Origin: Clostridiaceae bacterium
GTDB lineage: Bacteria; Bacillota_I; Bacilli_A; Erysipelotrichales; Coprobacillaceae
Direction: 5' to 3'
Assembly (NCBI GenBank): GCA_902363625.1
Contig: CABJAS010000008.1
Coordinates: 177,047-241,046 of the forward strand
Length of the DNA: 64,000 nt
Shown here: piece by piece, positions 50,414 through 59,817 of the stretch
Position numbering within the stretch: position 1 is the stretch's first letter
Layout of the letters: each line of letters starts with the position of its first letter
The notes under the pieces: model-generated
Told to the model about the DNA's origin: nothing
The model's database searches: none
Seen by the model: only the letters and a program-made list of their open reading frames with translations
Position numbers and translations under genes: made by a program

Positions 50414-51184
50414 TTACTTATAAAAATATCCTTCAACGACATGATTTCCCTGCTTTGTTAAACGCATCGAATCGACTAATTTAACACGTCCATGGCGCTT
50501 AAAAGATATGACATCATTATTATTACACAAAAAATTGTTTTCGACAACCTCTTTATGATTAACTTTTACAAAACCAGCCTGAATATACCGATTTACTTCA
50601 TTTCTTGATAAACGGTAAAAGGCAGCTAATAATACATCTAAACGAAACGAACGAACAAAGAATGTTTTTATTTGATAGTCAACCTGACTGGTAATAGTCT
50701 GATCGGTTTCCTTTAAACGAACCTTGGCTCGCCCGGCACTTTTAAAATCCATCTCCAACAAGCGTGAAACTTGTTTATCACAGGCAAAGTAGATGCCCTC
50801 ATGAATCACGATATCGCCAAATAATTCTCTTTTGATCCCCAATGCCATCAATGCACCTAAAATATCAGAATGCTTTAATGTTTCAAATTTGCTTGGATAA
50901 AGCACTTCAAACACACAGATTTCATAATCTTCTAAATCCAAAGAAAAATAGCTGGGAGCAATCAGACAGCGCTGCATTTCCGCGTTTTCAATTCCTCCAT
51001 AAAATTCTGCTTTTAAATCATGATTTCTGCCAATCAGAGCTTTCACGATTGATTGATGATAAGGACTCAGAAAGCCACTGAGATAAAAAGTCTGCTGAAC
51101 ACTGACATGATCGATAATCGACAGCATCCTTTTCACAAATTCCTCTTCACCTTTAAAATGTATAATAAGATTATCCATATCCAC
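50414..51184 (-). CDS. ylmH: YlmH-type S4-domain RNA-binding protein
   Basis: A 256-residue protein with a central domain of unknown fold and a C-terminal S4 domain (RLDVLLAAFYRLSRNEVNRYIQAGFVKVNHKEVVENN). YlmH binds ribosomes/RNA and, in B. subtilis, contributes to rescue of stalled 50S complexes. Position between divIVA and sepF is conserved. Confidence 0.9.
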   Translation of the reverse strand: MDMDNLIIHFKGEEEFVKRMLSIIDHVSVQQTFYLSGFLSPYHQSIVKALIGRNHDLKAEFYGGIENAEMQRCLIAPSYFSLDLEDYEICVFEVLYPSKFETLKHSDILGALMALGIKRELFGDIVIHEGIYFACDKQVSRLLEMDFKSAGRAKVRLKETDQTITSQVDYQIKTFFVRSFRLDVLLAAFYRLSRNEVNRYIQAGFVKVNHKEVVENNFLCNNNDVISFKRHGRVKLVDSMRLTKQGNHVVEGYFYK

Positions 51185-51190
51185 AATAAA

Positions 51191-51209
51191 AAGAAGCTAA
51201 ACGCTTCTT
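51191..51209 (-). terminator. Terminator between sepF and ylmH
   Basis: AAGAAGC (51191-51197) and GCTTCTT (51203-51209) form the stem; TTTTTATT follows on the minus strand. Confidence 0.65.
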
Positions 51210-51212
51210 ATA

Positions 51213-51644
51213 TTATCCTTCCATGACGTCATCACTGTCATCCATTGTGATGCTTCCGTCTACGGCAATATTACGAGGTGTACACAAGAAAATCTTAGGC
51301 CCGATCTGTTGTATATCCCCATCAATCGCAAAAATAACACCACTCAAGAAATCAACAACACGCTTTGATTGTTCTTTTTGTAAACGATGTAAATTTACGA
51401 CCGCTGCTTTCTTTTGTTTTAAGAAACTTGCTATATCCTGTGTTTCACTATATGCTCTAGGTTCAAAAAGTACTAATTGACTATCTTTACTCACGCCAAA
51501 TTTTTTCACTGCATCCGTAGTGCGTGCTGAGTGAGGCTTTTCAAACATACTTGTTTTTGGGTCAACATCTACTTCTTCAACGTAGGGTTCTTCGTATTCG
51601 TCATCTTCTTCTGGCGCAAAAATCCAGTCTTTTAATTTGCCCAT
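51213..51644 (-). CDS. sepF: Cell division protein SepF
   Basis: A 143-residue protein that anchors FtsZ filaments to the membrane. The N-terminal amphipathic segment MGKLKDWIFAPEEDDEYEEP and the C-terminal domain (LVLFEPRAYSETQDIASFLKQKKAAVVNLHRL...VVDFLSGVIFAIDGDIQQIGPKIFLCTP) match SepF/YlmF. Position is as in B. subtilis (ylmF). Confidence 0.95.
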   Translation of the reverse strand: MGKLKDWIFAPEEDDEYEEPYVEEVDVDPKTSMFEKPHSARTTDAVKKFGVSKDSQLVLFEPRAYSETQDIASFLKQKKAAVVNLHRLQKEQSKRVVDFLSGVIFAIDGDIQQIGPKIFLCTPRNIAVDGSITMDDSDDVMEG

Positions 51645-51705
51645 AATACTTCCTCCTATAAAATCATTTATAGTATAGCATATTTTAAATTAAATACCAA
51701 GAAAG

Positions 51706-51945
51706 TCAGCAAAAAATATTGACTAATATCACATCTTTTCCGATCGATACAATGTTTTCAATCGGTATCACAATAACGTTTGGTTCTTTCAAAAATTTAA
51801 GATAATTGATGATCGATCTTTGTTCGACAATGATCGCGCAAATCTTCGCTAACTGAGGATCAATATCCACATCACAGACATAGCCGATGCGGCATCCGTT
51901 TTCTACATTAATGACATCTTTGCATTGCAATTCTAACAGTCTCAT
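51706..51945 (-). CDS. ylmC: YlmC/YmxH family PRC-barrel sporulation protein
   Basis: A 79-residue PRC-barrel protein: LLELQCKDVINVENGCRIGYVCDVDIDPQLAKICAII then VIPIENIVSIGKDVILV. This small family is found next to sigG in spore formers and is linked to sporulation. GGGGGG-type ribosome binding site before ATG. Confidence 0.85.
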   Translation of the reverse strand: MRLLELQCKDVINVENGCRIGYVCDVDIDPQLAKICAIIVEQRSIINYLKFLKEPNVIVIPIENIVSIGKDVILVNIFC

Positions 51946-51968
51946 GCTATCCCCCCAATATTAATATA

Positions 51969-52748
51969 TTAGGACATGAGCTCTTTTAATCTAAAAATCA
52001 CATTTTTTTCTAATCTTGATACCTGTGCCTGAGATACTTTCAAGCTTTCTGCGATCTCATTTTGGGTTTTATCTAAGAAATAACGTTCATTGATGATCCA
52101 GCGTTCTTTATCATCTAACTTCTTAATCGCATCTTTTAATGCCATTTTATTGAGGACATCCCCCATATCTTTAGTCTTATCAAACAGCTGATCAATCAAA
52201 TTCAGATTATCATTTTCCATTCCTTTAGGCTGTTCAAATATGGATTGCACACACTGCAAAGAAGACATTGCTTCATTGATTTCTTTTTCACTAAGTCCCG
52301 TTAGTGCCATCAGTTCTTCATCGTTTGGTTCTTTCGCATATGCATTTATGTACTCCTCTTTTTTATTCATAATCAAATAGGCATGATCACGAATCGTACG
52401 AGAAATTTTAATCGGTGAAAAATCACGTAAATAACGTTTAATTTCGCCTATAATTAAAGGGACTGCATAGGTTGAAAACTGAACATCCAATTCCAAATTA
52501 AAGTTATCAATCGCTTTGATCAGACCTACTACACCAATTTGAAACAGATCGTCCATATTGTCCGTTCTTCGTGAGTAGCGAGATACCATGGAAAGAACTA
52601 ATTTTAAGTTTCCCAGTATCATCTCATCACGTAAATGAAGATCGTTTGTATCACGATATCGTCTTAGTAAATCTTTCATCTCTGCATTCTTTAATACCGT
52701 TAAATGACTTGTATCAATGCCTGAAATGTCTACTTTATATTTCGACAT
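51969..52748 (-). CDS. sigG: Forespore sigma factor SigG
   Basis: A 259-residue sigma-70-type factor for late forespore genes. The N-terminus VDISGIDTSHLTVLKNAEMKDLL is the SigG signature (B. subtilis VEICGVDTSKLPVLKN). Region 2 (DLFQIGVVGLIKAIDNFN...FSTYAVPLIIGEIKRYLRD) and region 4 (KTQNEIAESLKVSQAQVSRLEK) are intact. It follows sigE with a hairpin in between, and the gap has a forespore-promoter-like sequence, as in B. subtilis. Confidence 0.95.
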   Translation of the reverse strand: MSKYKVDISGIDTSHLTVLKNAEMKDLLRRYRDTNDLHLRDEMILGNLKLVLSMVSRYSRRTDNMDDLFQIGVVGLIKAIDNFNLELDVQFSTYAVPLIIGEIKRYLRDFSPIKISRTIRDHAYLIMNKKEEYINAYAKEPNDEELMALTGLSEKEINEAMSSLQCVQSIFEQPKGMENDNLNLIDQLFDKTKDMGDVLNKMALKDAIKKLDDKERWIINERYFLDKTQNEIAESLKVSQAQVSRLEKNVIFRLKELMS

Positions 52749-52775
52749 CCTTTTGCCTCCTTTTGTCTATATGGA

Positions 52776-52804
52776 TAGTTTTAACGGTTTTCTTGTCTTT
52801 ATAC
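52776..52804 (-). promoter_or_regulatory. Candidate SigF/SigG promoter of sigG
   Basis: Minus-strand GTATA (52800-52804), 17 bases, then AAAACTA (52776-52782) resemble the -35 and -10 of forespore sigma promoters; GTTAAAACTA also fits the SigF -10 with one mismatch. The gap between sigE and sigG is where such a promoter is expected. Match is modest. Confidence 0.35.
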
Positions 52805-52814
52805 CTAAAGAAAA

Positions 52815-52836
52815 AAAGTAGATAAATATCTACTTT
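52815..52836 (-). terminator. Terminator between sigE and sigG
   Basis: AAAGTAGATA (52815-52824) and TATCTACTTT (52827-52836) pair; a seven-T tract follows on the minus strand. It overlaps the sigE stop. Confidence 0.75.
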
Positions 52837-53530
52837 AGACCTGTGTTTTATTCAGTTTATTTCTTAATTTTTTTATTACTTTCTTTTCTAAGCGTGAAAT
52901 ATAAGACTGCGAAATGCCTAGCATATCTGCCACATCTTTTTGTGTTAATTCATTTTGTCCGGTCAATCCGTAACGCATCAGCAAAATCTTGCGCTCGCGA
53001 TCATTCAATTCATCGATGGCTTCATAAAGCTGTTCACGCTGTTCGTTGCCTTCAATCTCTTTATTGACAATATCCACATCTGTTCCCACGATATCCGATA
53101 ACAATAATTCGTTCCCGTCATAATCCACGTTCAATGGTTCATCCAAAGAAATTTCTAAGCGAATACGGTTATTCTTACGCAGAAACATGAGAATTTCATT
53201 TTCAATGCAGCGTGTTGCATAGGTCGCTAGCTTTATATTCTTATCCATTTTAAAAGTATTAACCGCTTTAATCAGTCCGATAGTTCCGATGCTGATTAAA
53301 TCCTCGATTCCGCCGTTATTAGCGTTATCATACTTTTTAGCGACATATACCACTAAGCGCAGATTATGTTCAATCAACTGATCCCGTGCCGATAATGAGC
53401 CTTGCGATAATTCAATTAAGGCCTGCAACTCTTCTTCCGCATTCAGCGGAGAAGGCAAGATATCATTACGTCCAATATAAAAAACACTATTGGCATCAAA
53501 CAAACTTAATAAAAAATGTAAAAACTGCAT
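52835..53530 (-). CDS. sigE: Mother-cell sigma factor pro-SigE
   Basis: A 231-residue sigma factor. [18 protein letters not shown], then [47 protein letters not shown] and [23 protein letters not shown], closely follow B. subtilis SigE. The pro-sequence before FYIGR is only about 17 residues ([16 protein letters not shown]) versus about 27-29 in B. subtilis, and is hydrophobic. GGGGTGAGG precedes ATG 53530. The start lies 4 bases before the spoIIGA stop end, so the two genes overlap or abut as expected for protease and substrate. Confidence 0.95.
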   Translation of the reverse strand: MQFLHFLLSLFDANSVFYIGRNDILPSPLNAEEELQALIELSQGSLSARDQLIEHNLRLVVYVAKKYDNANNGGIEDLISIGTIGLIKAVNTFKMDKNIKLATYATRCIENEILMFLRKNNRIRLEISLDEPLNVDYDGNELLLSDIVGTDVDIVNKEIEGNEQREQLYEAIDELNDRERKILLMRYGLTGQNELTQKDVADMLGISQSYISRLEKKVIKKLRNKLNKTQV

Positions 53531-53534
53531 ATCC

Positions 53535-54275
53535 TCACCCCTTATATAGTAAAGCCACATTCAGTAAACAGTCACCATCAATGCTCATCTCATTGACAAT
53601 GCCTAAATAACTTTCCACATACCTTTCTTTTCCGATTTGTATATTGCGCAGATAAACGATTTTGATATCACTATAGCCATTGACTGTCTGTATCTCAATC
53701 GTTTCATAGCTGTCTTCTTTTAAGAGACCTTCTTTAATAAAGATAATCGGAATCCCCTGATAAGTCGCTTTATTTCCGGTGTCCAGATAGCCTTTTAACT
53801 GGTAATCTTTTCCACGATAAGTAAACTGCACCGGATAATAAAGCTGCTTTAGGGCAAGATTTCTTTTTAAAAAGAAGGCATGTGCTAAATAGCACACGAT
53901 AATAATGAATAAGAAAACAATATTGATCAATAGATTCTCAAAACGATAGATAATGAATATTCCATGCTGAAACGTAGAATATGTATTGATCTTTAATAAT
54001 ACAAAAACAAAAAAATGATATGAAATCATATAAGAACAATAAAAAAGGAAACTTTCTTTTTTATAGAATAAGAGATGGATCAAAAAGATTATGAAATACA
54101 TCATCAAACTAGGTAATTTAATATAAAGATTAAAGGAAATTAAAGAAATTAGAATCAAATAAACGATGATTTCTTTTTTTATCAGTAATTTATTGACAAA
54201 AATCAAAGCTGACAGGAAACAGATTCCATGCAGTAAGATTTGTTGTAGGATAATACTTTCGATATAGACTTCCAT
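53535..54275 (-). CDS. spoIIGA: Pro-SigE processing protease SpoIIGA
   Basis: A 246-residue membrane protease. About five membrane segments occupy the first 145 residues, followed by a cytoplasmic aspartic-protease-like domain with GYLDTGN (catalytic D-T-G). B. subtilis SpoIIGA has about 309 residues, so this is a compact version. It lies directly upstream of its substrate gene sigE. GGAGGTGG is well placed before the ATG. Confidence 0.88.
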   Translation of the reverse strand: MEVYIESIILQQILLHGICFLSALIFVNKLLIKKEIIVYLILISLISFNLYIKLPSLMMYFIIFLIHLLFYKKESFLFYCSYMISYHFFVFVLLKINTYSTFQHGIFIIYRFENLLINIVFLFIIIVCYLAHAFFLKRNLALKQLYYPVQFTYRGKDYQLKGYLDTGNKATYQGIPIIFIKEGLLKEDSYETIEIQTVNGYSDIKIVYLRNIQIGKERYVESYLGIVNEMSIDGDCLLNVALLYKG

Positions 54276-54318
54276 CGATCCACCTCCCTTACATCATAGT
54301 CGTTTATCCATGAAAAAC

Positions 54319-54347
54319 TTGTCGATTAGTCAAGACTGTACTATAAT
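54319..54347 (+). promoter_or_regulatory. Promoter of the MazG-like gene, overlapping a Spo0A-box-like site
   Basis: TTGTCG (54319-54324), 17 bases, TATAAT (54342-54347). TTGTCGAT (54319-54326) matches the Spo0A box TTGTCGAA at 7 of 8 positions and lies 44 bases upstream of the divergent spoIIGA start; a minus-strand TTGACT is at 54328-54333. Spo0A activation of spoIIGA with an effect on the divergent gene is plausible but unproven. Confidence 0.45.
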
Positions 54348-54369
54348 TATTCAAAAGGGAGATGAAACC

Positions 54370-54738
54370 GTGGATTTAAAAATATCAGAAATGATGGTAA
54401 TGCAGGAAGAACTTTATCAAGCGAATAAAGATAATTGGTCTCCGATAGTTCCATCCACAGGGAAAAGTAAGCTATTATGGATGATCGAGGAAGTTGGAGA
54501 GGTCATTTCGATCATTAAAAAGAAATCCGAAGAGGATATTATGAATGATCCTATTGTGAGGGAAGCTTTTGTTGAAGAAATGGCAGATGTCATGATGTAT
54601 TATCAAGATGTTTTACGCTGCTACCAAGTCAGCAGTGAAGAATTTTCAAATGTGTATATGAAAAAGCATCAGCGCAATCTTGAACGTCACTTCAAGCAGG
54701 AGCATGCTTCATATTTAAAAAAGATGGCAAGTAAATAA
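54370..54738 (+). CDS. MazG-like nucleotide pyrophosphohydrolase (second)
   Basis: A 122-residue helical protein with the MazG pattern MIEEVGEVISIIKKK (E-E-x-x-E) and EEMADVMMYY (E-x-x-D). The longest frame starts at 54310, but the predicted transcription start lies near 54354, and AAAGGGAG precedes GTG 54370, so GTG is used. It differs in sequence from the MazG-like gene at 29686. It sits between spoIIGA and proC, divergent from the former. Confidence 0.8.
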   Translation: MDLKISEMMVMQEELYQANKDNWSPIVPSTGKSKLLWMIEEVGEVISIIKKKSEEDIMNDPIVREAFVEEMADVMMYYQDVLRCYQVSSEEFSNVYMKKHQRNLERHFKQEHASYLKKMASK

Positions 54739-54742
54739 AAAC

Positions 54743-54791
54743 AAGAGATTTCTATCTATTGCTTCTCGAATAGATTTGAAATCTCTTTTTA
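54743..54791 (+). terminator. Terminator after the MazG-like gene
   Basis: AAGAGATTTC (54743-54752) and GAAATCTCTT (54778-54787) pair, with an inner ATCTATT/AATAGAT stem; TTTTT follows. Confidence 0.75.
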
Positions 54792-54832
54792 ATTATTATT
54801 TTAAGTAGGAAAGCATTAATAAATATTTTCTC

Positions 54833-55609
54833 TTACTTTTTCAATGATTCACTTATAGCACTGATAATTGTAGAACGGAAGCTTCCGTCTTCTAAAGCAT
54901 TGACACCTAGAATGGTTGATCCTCCCGGTGAACACACCTGATCTTTTAAGATTCCCGGATGAAGCTTTGTCTTTAACTGCATTTTCCCCGCTCCCACTAC
55001 GGTCTGACTAGCTAATTTATAGGCAAGATCTCGCGGCATGCCATGCTTGACTCCACCATCTGCCATCGCTTCAATTAACATATAAAGATAAGCCGGACTG
55101 CATCCGCTCATGGCACCACCAACTCCCATTAAATGACTTGGCAGAAATTCCACTTCACCGATACTTTCAAACAGTCCTTTCGCAAACATCAATTCCGCAT
55201 CTGTTAAAGAATGGCGCGCTTCTAAAAGTGACATCCCTTCACCTACTAGGCAAGGCGTATTTGGCATAATAAATAAATGACGGGTGGTTTCATCAAGCAG
55301 CGTATTATAGCGTTCAAAGTCATAGCCTAAAGCAATCGATAATAAGGCTTTATGCTTTAAGCGATCTCTTTGTGCCAAAATGGTTTCATCAATTACATTA
55401 GGCTTAATGGCAATCATCACCATTTCACATTGATCGATCAGTTCCTCGATCGTTGCGCAAAGGATGACCTTCGACTCCATTGCAAATGTTTTTGCTTTAG
55501 CCGCATCGATATCATAGATACACACTTCTTCCGGCTTTAAATAATGCTGTTTTAATGCCCCCTTTAAAACAGCTGAACCCATATTTCCAATTCCGATAAA
55601 TCCTAACAT
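54833..55609 (-). CDS. proC: Pyrroline-5-carboxylate reductase
   Basis: A 258-residue NAD(P)H-dependent enzyme for the last step of proline synthesis. N-terminal Rossmann GFIGIGNMGSAVLKG, IKPN, MPNTPCLVGEGM and the C-terminal signature KDQVCSPGGSTILGVNALE are present. ATG 55609 is 7 bases after GGAG; an ATG two codons upstream is too close. Single gene 50 bases after ftsZ, behind a terminator. Confidence 0.95.
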   Translation of the reverse strand: MLGFIGIGNMGSAVLKGALKQHYLKPEEVCIYDIDAAKAKTFAMESKVILCATIEELIDQCEMVMIAIKPNVIDETILAQRDRLKHKALLSIALGYDFERYNTLLDETTRHLFIMPNTPCLVGEGMSLLEARHSLTDAELMFAKGLFESIGEVEFLPSHLMGVGGAMSGCSPAYLYMLIEAMADGGVKHGMPRDLAYKLASQTVVGAGKMQLKTKLHPGILKDQVCSPGGSTILGVNALEDGSFRSTIISAISESLKK

Positions 55610-55631
55610 CTTCATTCTCCTCTCTGATAAA

Positions 55632-55654
55632 AAAAGACACCTGACGTGTCTTTT
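55632..55654 (-). terminator. Terminator after ftsZ
   Basis: AAAAGACAC (55632-55640) and GTGTCTTTT (55646-55654) form the stem; a T tract follows on the minus strand. Confidence 0.8.
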
Positions 55655-55659
55655 CAATA

Positions 55660-56781
55660 TTAGTTTCTTCTGCTTTGCAAGAATACTGAGTATTCTTCAT
55701 CATCGTCATCATCATAATCATCTTCTTCAATTGGAGAAGCATTTCTTCTTCCGCCAACTGGTACAGTTGATTCAAATCGTGGTGATGATGTTCTTACTCC
55801 AGGTTTTGCATTGAATGTAGGCATCGTTTGTTCAACGTTTTCTTCAAATCCGGTAGCAATCACTGTAACGATCACATTATCGTCTAAGCTTTCATTAATT
55901 GCTACCCCAAAGATTGTATTTAAATCGCTGCCAACGGCGTCACGAATCACTTCAACGGCAGTATTGGCATCATAGAGTGATAAGGATTCACCACCGGTAA
56001 CGTTAATGATTGCATCTTTTGCGCCTTCAATAGACACTTCCAATAACGGTGAAGAAATAGCACGCTGAGCAGCTTCCACTGCTTTGTTTTCACCGTTAGC
56101 CATCCCGATCCCAATCAGTGCTTTTCCACGATCTGCCATAACGGATTTAATATCAGCAAAGTCTAAGTTGATAAATGCCGGAATAGCAATTAAGTCTGTA
56201 ATGGTTTGAACCCCTTGACGAAGTACATTATCAGCTTCTCTGAATGATTCTTTTAATGGTTTATTTCCTATGATTTCCAATAAACGGTCGTTTGAAACAA
56301 TAATGATTGAATCAACATTTTCTGAAAATTCTTCAATTCCCTGCAATGCCTGACTGCTACGTTTTGGTCCTTCAAACGTGAATGGTTTTGTAACGACACC
56401 GACTGTTAATGCACCTAAATCTTTTGCGATTTTCGCTATCACCGGAGCAGCTCCTGTTCCGGTTCCGCCACCCATTCCGGCAGCCACGAAAATCATGTTG
56501 GCACCTGCTAAGGCAGCTCTGATTTCTTCTTCTGATTCTTGAGCAGCTTTACGTCCGATTTCCGGATTTCCGCCGGCTCCTAATCCTTTAGTTAATTCTT
56601 TTCCCAATACCAATTGGTTTTTAACGTTAATTCCTTTTAATATTTGAGCATCGGTATTAGCAACATAAAATTCAACTCCTTGAACTCCATCATCCACCAT
56701 GCGGTTCACTGCGTTGCAGCCTCCGCCTCCGACACCGATTACTTTAATTTTTGCGACAGTTGCCATTCCGTTTGAATCCAT
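55660..56781 (-). CDS. ftsZ: Cell division protein FtsZ
   Basis: A 373-residue tubulin-like GTPase. [30 protein letters not shown] (tubulin signature) and [11 protein letters not shown] (T7 loop) are intact. The C-terminal linker is short and the conserved tail reads [13 protein letters not shown], preceded by an aspartate-rich stretch. Start: ATG 56781 has GGAGGAG with 6-base spacing; an ATG five codons upstream overlaps the ftsA stop. It is the second gene of the ftsA-ftsZ unit. Confidence 0.97.
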   Translation of the reverse strand: MDSNGMATVAKIKVIGVGGGGCNAVNRMVDDGVQGVEFYVANTDAQILKGINVKNQLVLGKELTKGLGAGGNPEIGRKAAQESEEEIRAALAGANMIFVAAGMGGGTGTGAAPVIAKIAKDLGALTVGVVTKPFTFEGPKRSSQALQGIEEFSENVDSIIIVSNDRLLEIIGNKPLKESFREADNVLRQGVQTITDLIAIPAFINLDFADIKSVMADRGKALIGIGMANGENKAVEAAQRAISSPLLEVSIEGAKDAIINVTGGESLSLYDANTAVEVIRDAVGSDLNTIFGVAINESLDDNVIVTVIATGFEENVEQTMPTFNAKPGVRTSSPRFESTVPVGGRRNASPIEEDDYDDDDDEEYSVFLQSRRN

Positions 56782-56795
56782 TCTATTCTCCTCCA

Positions 56796-58058
56796 TTATT
56801 CCTCTTCTGTGACAAAGCGATCAATTAGTTTTTTTATTTTTCCTTCAGTAGGATTCGTATTTGTTTTCGTTAGTCCCTTAAATCGAAGAGACATCGTATT
56901 GGAAATATCCGGCAATACGACCGATGATATGACATCTCCATATATCTTGTTTCGATCCACTAGGTAATAGATCATCCCCAATGCTGAAACGTAATTCATT
57001 TTTCTAACACCAATTGCCTGCGGACGATAACATCTTACCGGTCTGCCCAGTACATTTCTTGCAACCTTATCGAACCCTTCGATTTCAGCGCCTCCACCAA
57101 TAATGACAATTTCATATTTCTTGTCTTCACCGAGAATCGCTAATTTCTCTTTCACTTTAAGCATTAACTCTTCTACTCCGCCATACAGCAGCATAGAAAG
57201 ATCATATTTCGTATAGTTGTGTACTTCGCTGCCATCCTTCGTAGAATGAATGATATCTTGTTCCTTCATTTCCACGTTGCAGCTTCCGTATTTAATTTTA
57301 TAGGTTTCTGCTTTAGCAATTGGAATCTGCCAGTTCATAGCGACTTTCTTGGATAAATCGTATCCGCCTTCCGCCGTTAACGTGACATACTTTAAGAAGC
57401 CGTCTTCAAAATATGAGATGGTAGACGAATGATGTCCTACATCGACCAATACTGCTCCATCATGCAAATAAGCTTCATCAAACACTTCTTTTGCAGCGGA
57501 GTAAGCATTGATGCTGACATATAGAATATCCAAGCCTGATCCTTCCACTACACGAATGTAAGGATAAAGAATTTTCTTGGTCGTCGTAATCGCCAGTACA
57601 TCGACTTTTATTGAATAAGCGGTCTTATTCAAAGGCGCCTCATAGCTTGACTGCTCCCCAAAATAATACATCACCGGAATCATCGAAACGAGAGCTTCAT
57701 TCTTTCTTCTTTCAAACTTAGAAGCTTTTCCCAGTGCCTTTTCAATATCCGTTGAACGGATCTTATGATCTGTTGATAAGATCTGAGCACTGCCGCTCAC
57801 AGAATAAAGACGACATTGATTAGCCGGAATATTAAGCAGCACGCTTGTAATTTTCGCATCCAATGAAGCTTCTGCATCCTGAATCAGTTTTGCAATATCC
57901 TGCTTCACCGCTTCCTCATCAATAATGAGCCCTTTTTTAATTCCATGTGATGGGAGATGACTTGCAAATAACACCTGTACGTTAGTATTGAGCATTTCTC
58001 CAACCACCAATTTGATTGTTGAAGATCCAATATCCAAACTAGCATAGACTTTCTTCAC
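56796..58058 (-). CDS. ftsA: Cell division protein FtsA
   Basis: A 420-residue actin-like membrane tether of Fts[20 protein letters not shown] (phosphate-1), [15 protein letters not shown], and [17 protein letters not shown] are actin-fold motifs. The C-terminus ends [11 protein letters not shown] with an amphipathic helix (IKKLIDRFV) as expected for the membrane anchor. The start is GTG 58058, with GGTGAT upstream. It directly precedes ftsZ. Confidence 0.95.
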   Translation of the reverse strand: MKKVYASLDIGSSTIKLVVGEMLNTNVQVLFASHLPSHGIKKGLIIDEEAVKQDIAKLIQDAEASLDAKITSVLLNIPANQCRLYSVSGSAQILSTDHKIRSTDIEKALGKASKFERRKNEALVSMIPVMYYFGEQSSYEAPLNKTAYSIKVDVLAITTTKKILYPYIRVVEGSGLDILYVSINAYSAAKEVFDEAYLHDGAVLVDVGHHSSTISYFEDGFLKYVTLTAEGGYDLSKKVAMNWQIPIAKAETYKIKYGSCNVEMKEQDIIHSTKDGSEVHNYTKYDLSMLLYGGVEELMLKVKEKLAILGEDKKYEIVIIGGGAEIEGFDKVARNVLGRPVRCYRPQAIGVRKMNYVSALGMIYYLVDRNKIYGDVISSVVLPDISNTMSLRFKGLTKTNTNPTEGKIKKLIDRFVTEEE

Positions 58059-58182
58059 AATATCACCATCCTTATAATATACTACTTCCTCATAATATCA
58101 TATTTATCCTTAATTTTAAATACTTTTCCAAGATGTTGACAAGGAAATTACCAAAAAATCTGACTAATTTTTATCATCTTCG

Positions 58183-59019
58183 TTAAATTGCGAAAACAAT
58201 ATCTTGTTTATCTTCCATTATTTTATAACCGATCGTTTTATAGGCTCTGTTTGAAATTGGATTATTCTGGTCTACATAGAGACAGGCAAACTCATTCTGA
58301 CGAGCAAAAATGACTTTAGCCTGCTCACTCATCATCTGTTTAGCGAAGCCATGTCCTCGATATTGAGGTAAGGTATAGACCATCCCGACAGACACCCCGC
58401 GAAGTAATTGACGTGAAATTGCACACATTGACACTTTCTTTTCATTAACCTCATAAAAGAATAGTTCTTGATTTTCAATATGATGGCTTATAGTCGGGCG
58501 ATAGCTTTCTGCATCGACTTCCTCATGGAAGCAGTCTTCATAAAACCCCTCATAGCAAGACAAAGCAAAACCAAGATCGTCAAGAGTCGCCTGAATCAGC
58601 CTTCCTGTCGAAATTTGTTCGATTAATTCATCGTTTTTTAATTCCATTATATCCATTTTAGTACGAATATGATAATCTTTGATACCGCTGGTTTTTAAAT
58701 ACAAATCAGCGATTTCCTTTGATGTATTAATCCCAGTAATTTCAATCTTTTCTGTTTTCAAGTAATCAATTAACGTCTGAATCATCTCCGTATTAACTTC
58801 ATTGACGGCATGGATCAGCATGCGATATGGGCGGGTATACTGAAAAAACAGATAGGTTTTCTGATCATCCTCAACAGTTCCGATCAAGCAGTCTGATAGC
58901 GGATCCTCCATCGCTCTTTGACAGTTGGTAATGATCAGCTGATATACAGCTTCTTTCCTTAATAGTTCTTCTTGATAGCGTTCATAAAATTCGATTGGTT
59001 CATAGCGTTTTGCTTTCAT
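58183..59019 (-). CDS. GNAT family N-acetyltransferase
   Basis: A 278-residue protein. The C-terminal half has the acetyl-CoA-binding motif YTLPQYRGHGFAKQMMSEQ (about residues 220-238) and CLYVDQNNPISNRAYKTIGY. The N-terminal half is a divergent GNAT-like domain. The substrate is unknown. It interrupts the cluster between divIB and ftsA; in B. subtilis other genes occupy this interval. AAAGGAG precedes ATG. Confidence 0.85.
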   Translation of the reverse strand: MKAKRYEPIEFYERYQEELLRKEAVYQLIITNCQRAMEDPLSDCLIGTVEDDQKTYLFFQYTRPYRMLIHAVNEVNTEMIQTLIDYLKTEKIEITGINTSKEIADLYLKTSGIKDYHIRTKMDIMELKNDELIEQISTGRLIQATLDDLGFALSCYEGFYEDCFHEEVDAESYRPTISHHIENQELFFYEVNEKKVSMCAISRQLLRGVSVGMVYTLPQYRGHGFAKQMMSEQAKVIFARQNEFACLYVDQNNPISNRAYKTIGYKIMEDKQDIVFAI

Positions 59020-59034
59020 AAATTTCTCCTTTCT

Positions 59035-59058
59035 AAAAAAGATTAGGTTTCCCTAATC
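59035..59058 (-). terminator. Terminator after divIB
   Basis: GATTAGG (59041-59047) and CCTAATC (59052-59058) form the stem; TTTTTT follows on the minus strand. It overlaps the end of divIB. Confidence 0.75.
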
Positions 59059-59814
59059 ACAGGCACGCTGATAGACATGTCCTCCCAAAAAATCAAAACA
59101 GCAATTTTCTGAGTTCTGACTCACCACCGTATTATAATATTGTAATTGATAGACCATATCATCGATACGGACATAGCTTTCTTTATTATCATCACTCAAA
59201 AGCTTCACTCTTAAAGGATCGCTTTCTTGCGGTTCAAACATAATATCCGATAATTGAGTACGGACACTCTCATCGACTTGGGCAAAGTTTTCCGCAAACT
59301 GCTTTAAAATCTCTTCATCATTGAACTGACTCAGCTGCGGTAAAGACTGTACTTTTCGAATAAGTTCCGGATCGCTGATGTCTTTCATCGTTCCATTATC
59401 AAAGATCACTTTTGCGCTTCCTTCCTGCATCTGATAAGCGATGGGGGCACTTTCGGTAATAGAAACGGTTAACCCGTCAAAAATACTCTTTTCTACCGCT
59501 ACGCTTTTAATTCCGGGAATCTTGTTGACACGTTCCTTAATCGCTGATGACCAGCAAAATAAGCGAATGCTGTCCTCATCACAATTCATCGCCTGTTGGA
59601 TTTCCTCATTGCTGATGAAATGATTGCCGGAAATATGAATCGTTTGCAGTCTGGAATACGGACTGTAGAAATAAGCACCTAAAGCTACCGCAATAAGCAG
59701 GATTAAAAACACACGCAAGCGTCTGACACGTCTTTTCTTTTTATAGGTTTTCTTAATCGTTTCTGCTGGATTTTGATCGTATTCGTTAATTCTCTGCTTC
59801 TTTTTCTTACTCAT
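59053..59814 (-). CDS. divIB: Cell division protein DivIB/FtsQ
   Basis: A 253-residue bitopic membrane protein of the divisome. A basic cytoplasmic tail (KKKQR...KKTYKKKRRVRRLR), one membrane segment (about 33-50), a POTRA domain starting IHISGNHFISNEEIQQAM and a beta domain (GLTVSITESAPIAY) are in the usual order. It is 3 bases after murB, as in the B. subtilis murG-murB-divIB order. Confidence 0.9.
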   Translation of the reverse strand: MSKKKKQRINEYDQNPAETIKKTYKKKRRVRRLRVFLILLIAVALGAYFYSPYSRLQTIHISGNHFISNEEIQQAMNCDEDSIRLFCWSSAIKERVNKIPGIKSVAVEKSIFDGLTVSITESAPIAYQMQEGSAKVIFDNGTMKDISDPELIRKVQSLPQLSQFNDEEILKQFAENFAQVDESVRTQLSDIMFEPQESDPLRVKLLSDDNKESYVRIDDMVYQLQYYNTVVSQNSENCCFDFLGGHVYQRACD

Positions 59815-59817
59815 GCT

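Noticed and set aside
54310..54369. ATG 54310 as start of the MazG-like gene
   Set aside because: It lies upstream of the predicted promoter (TTGTCG-17-TATAAT); GTG 54370 has a good ribosome binding site.
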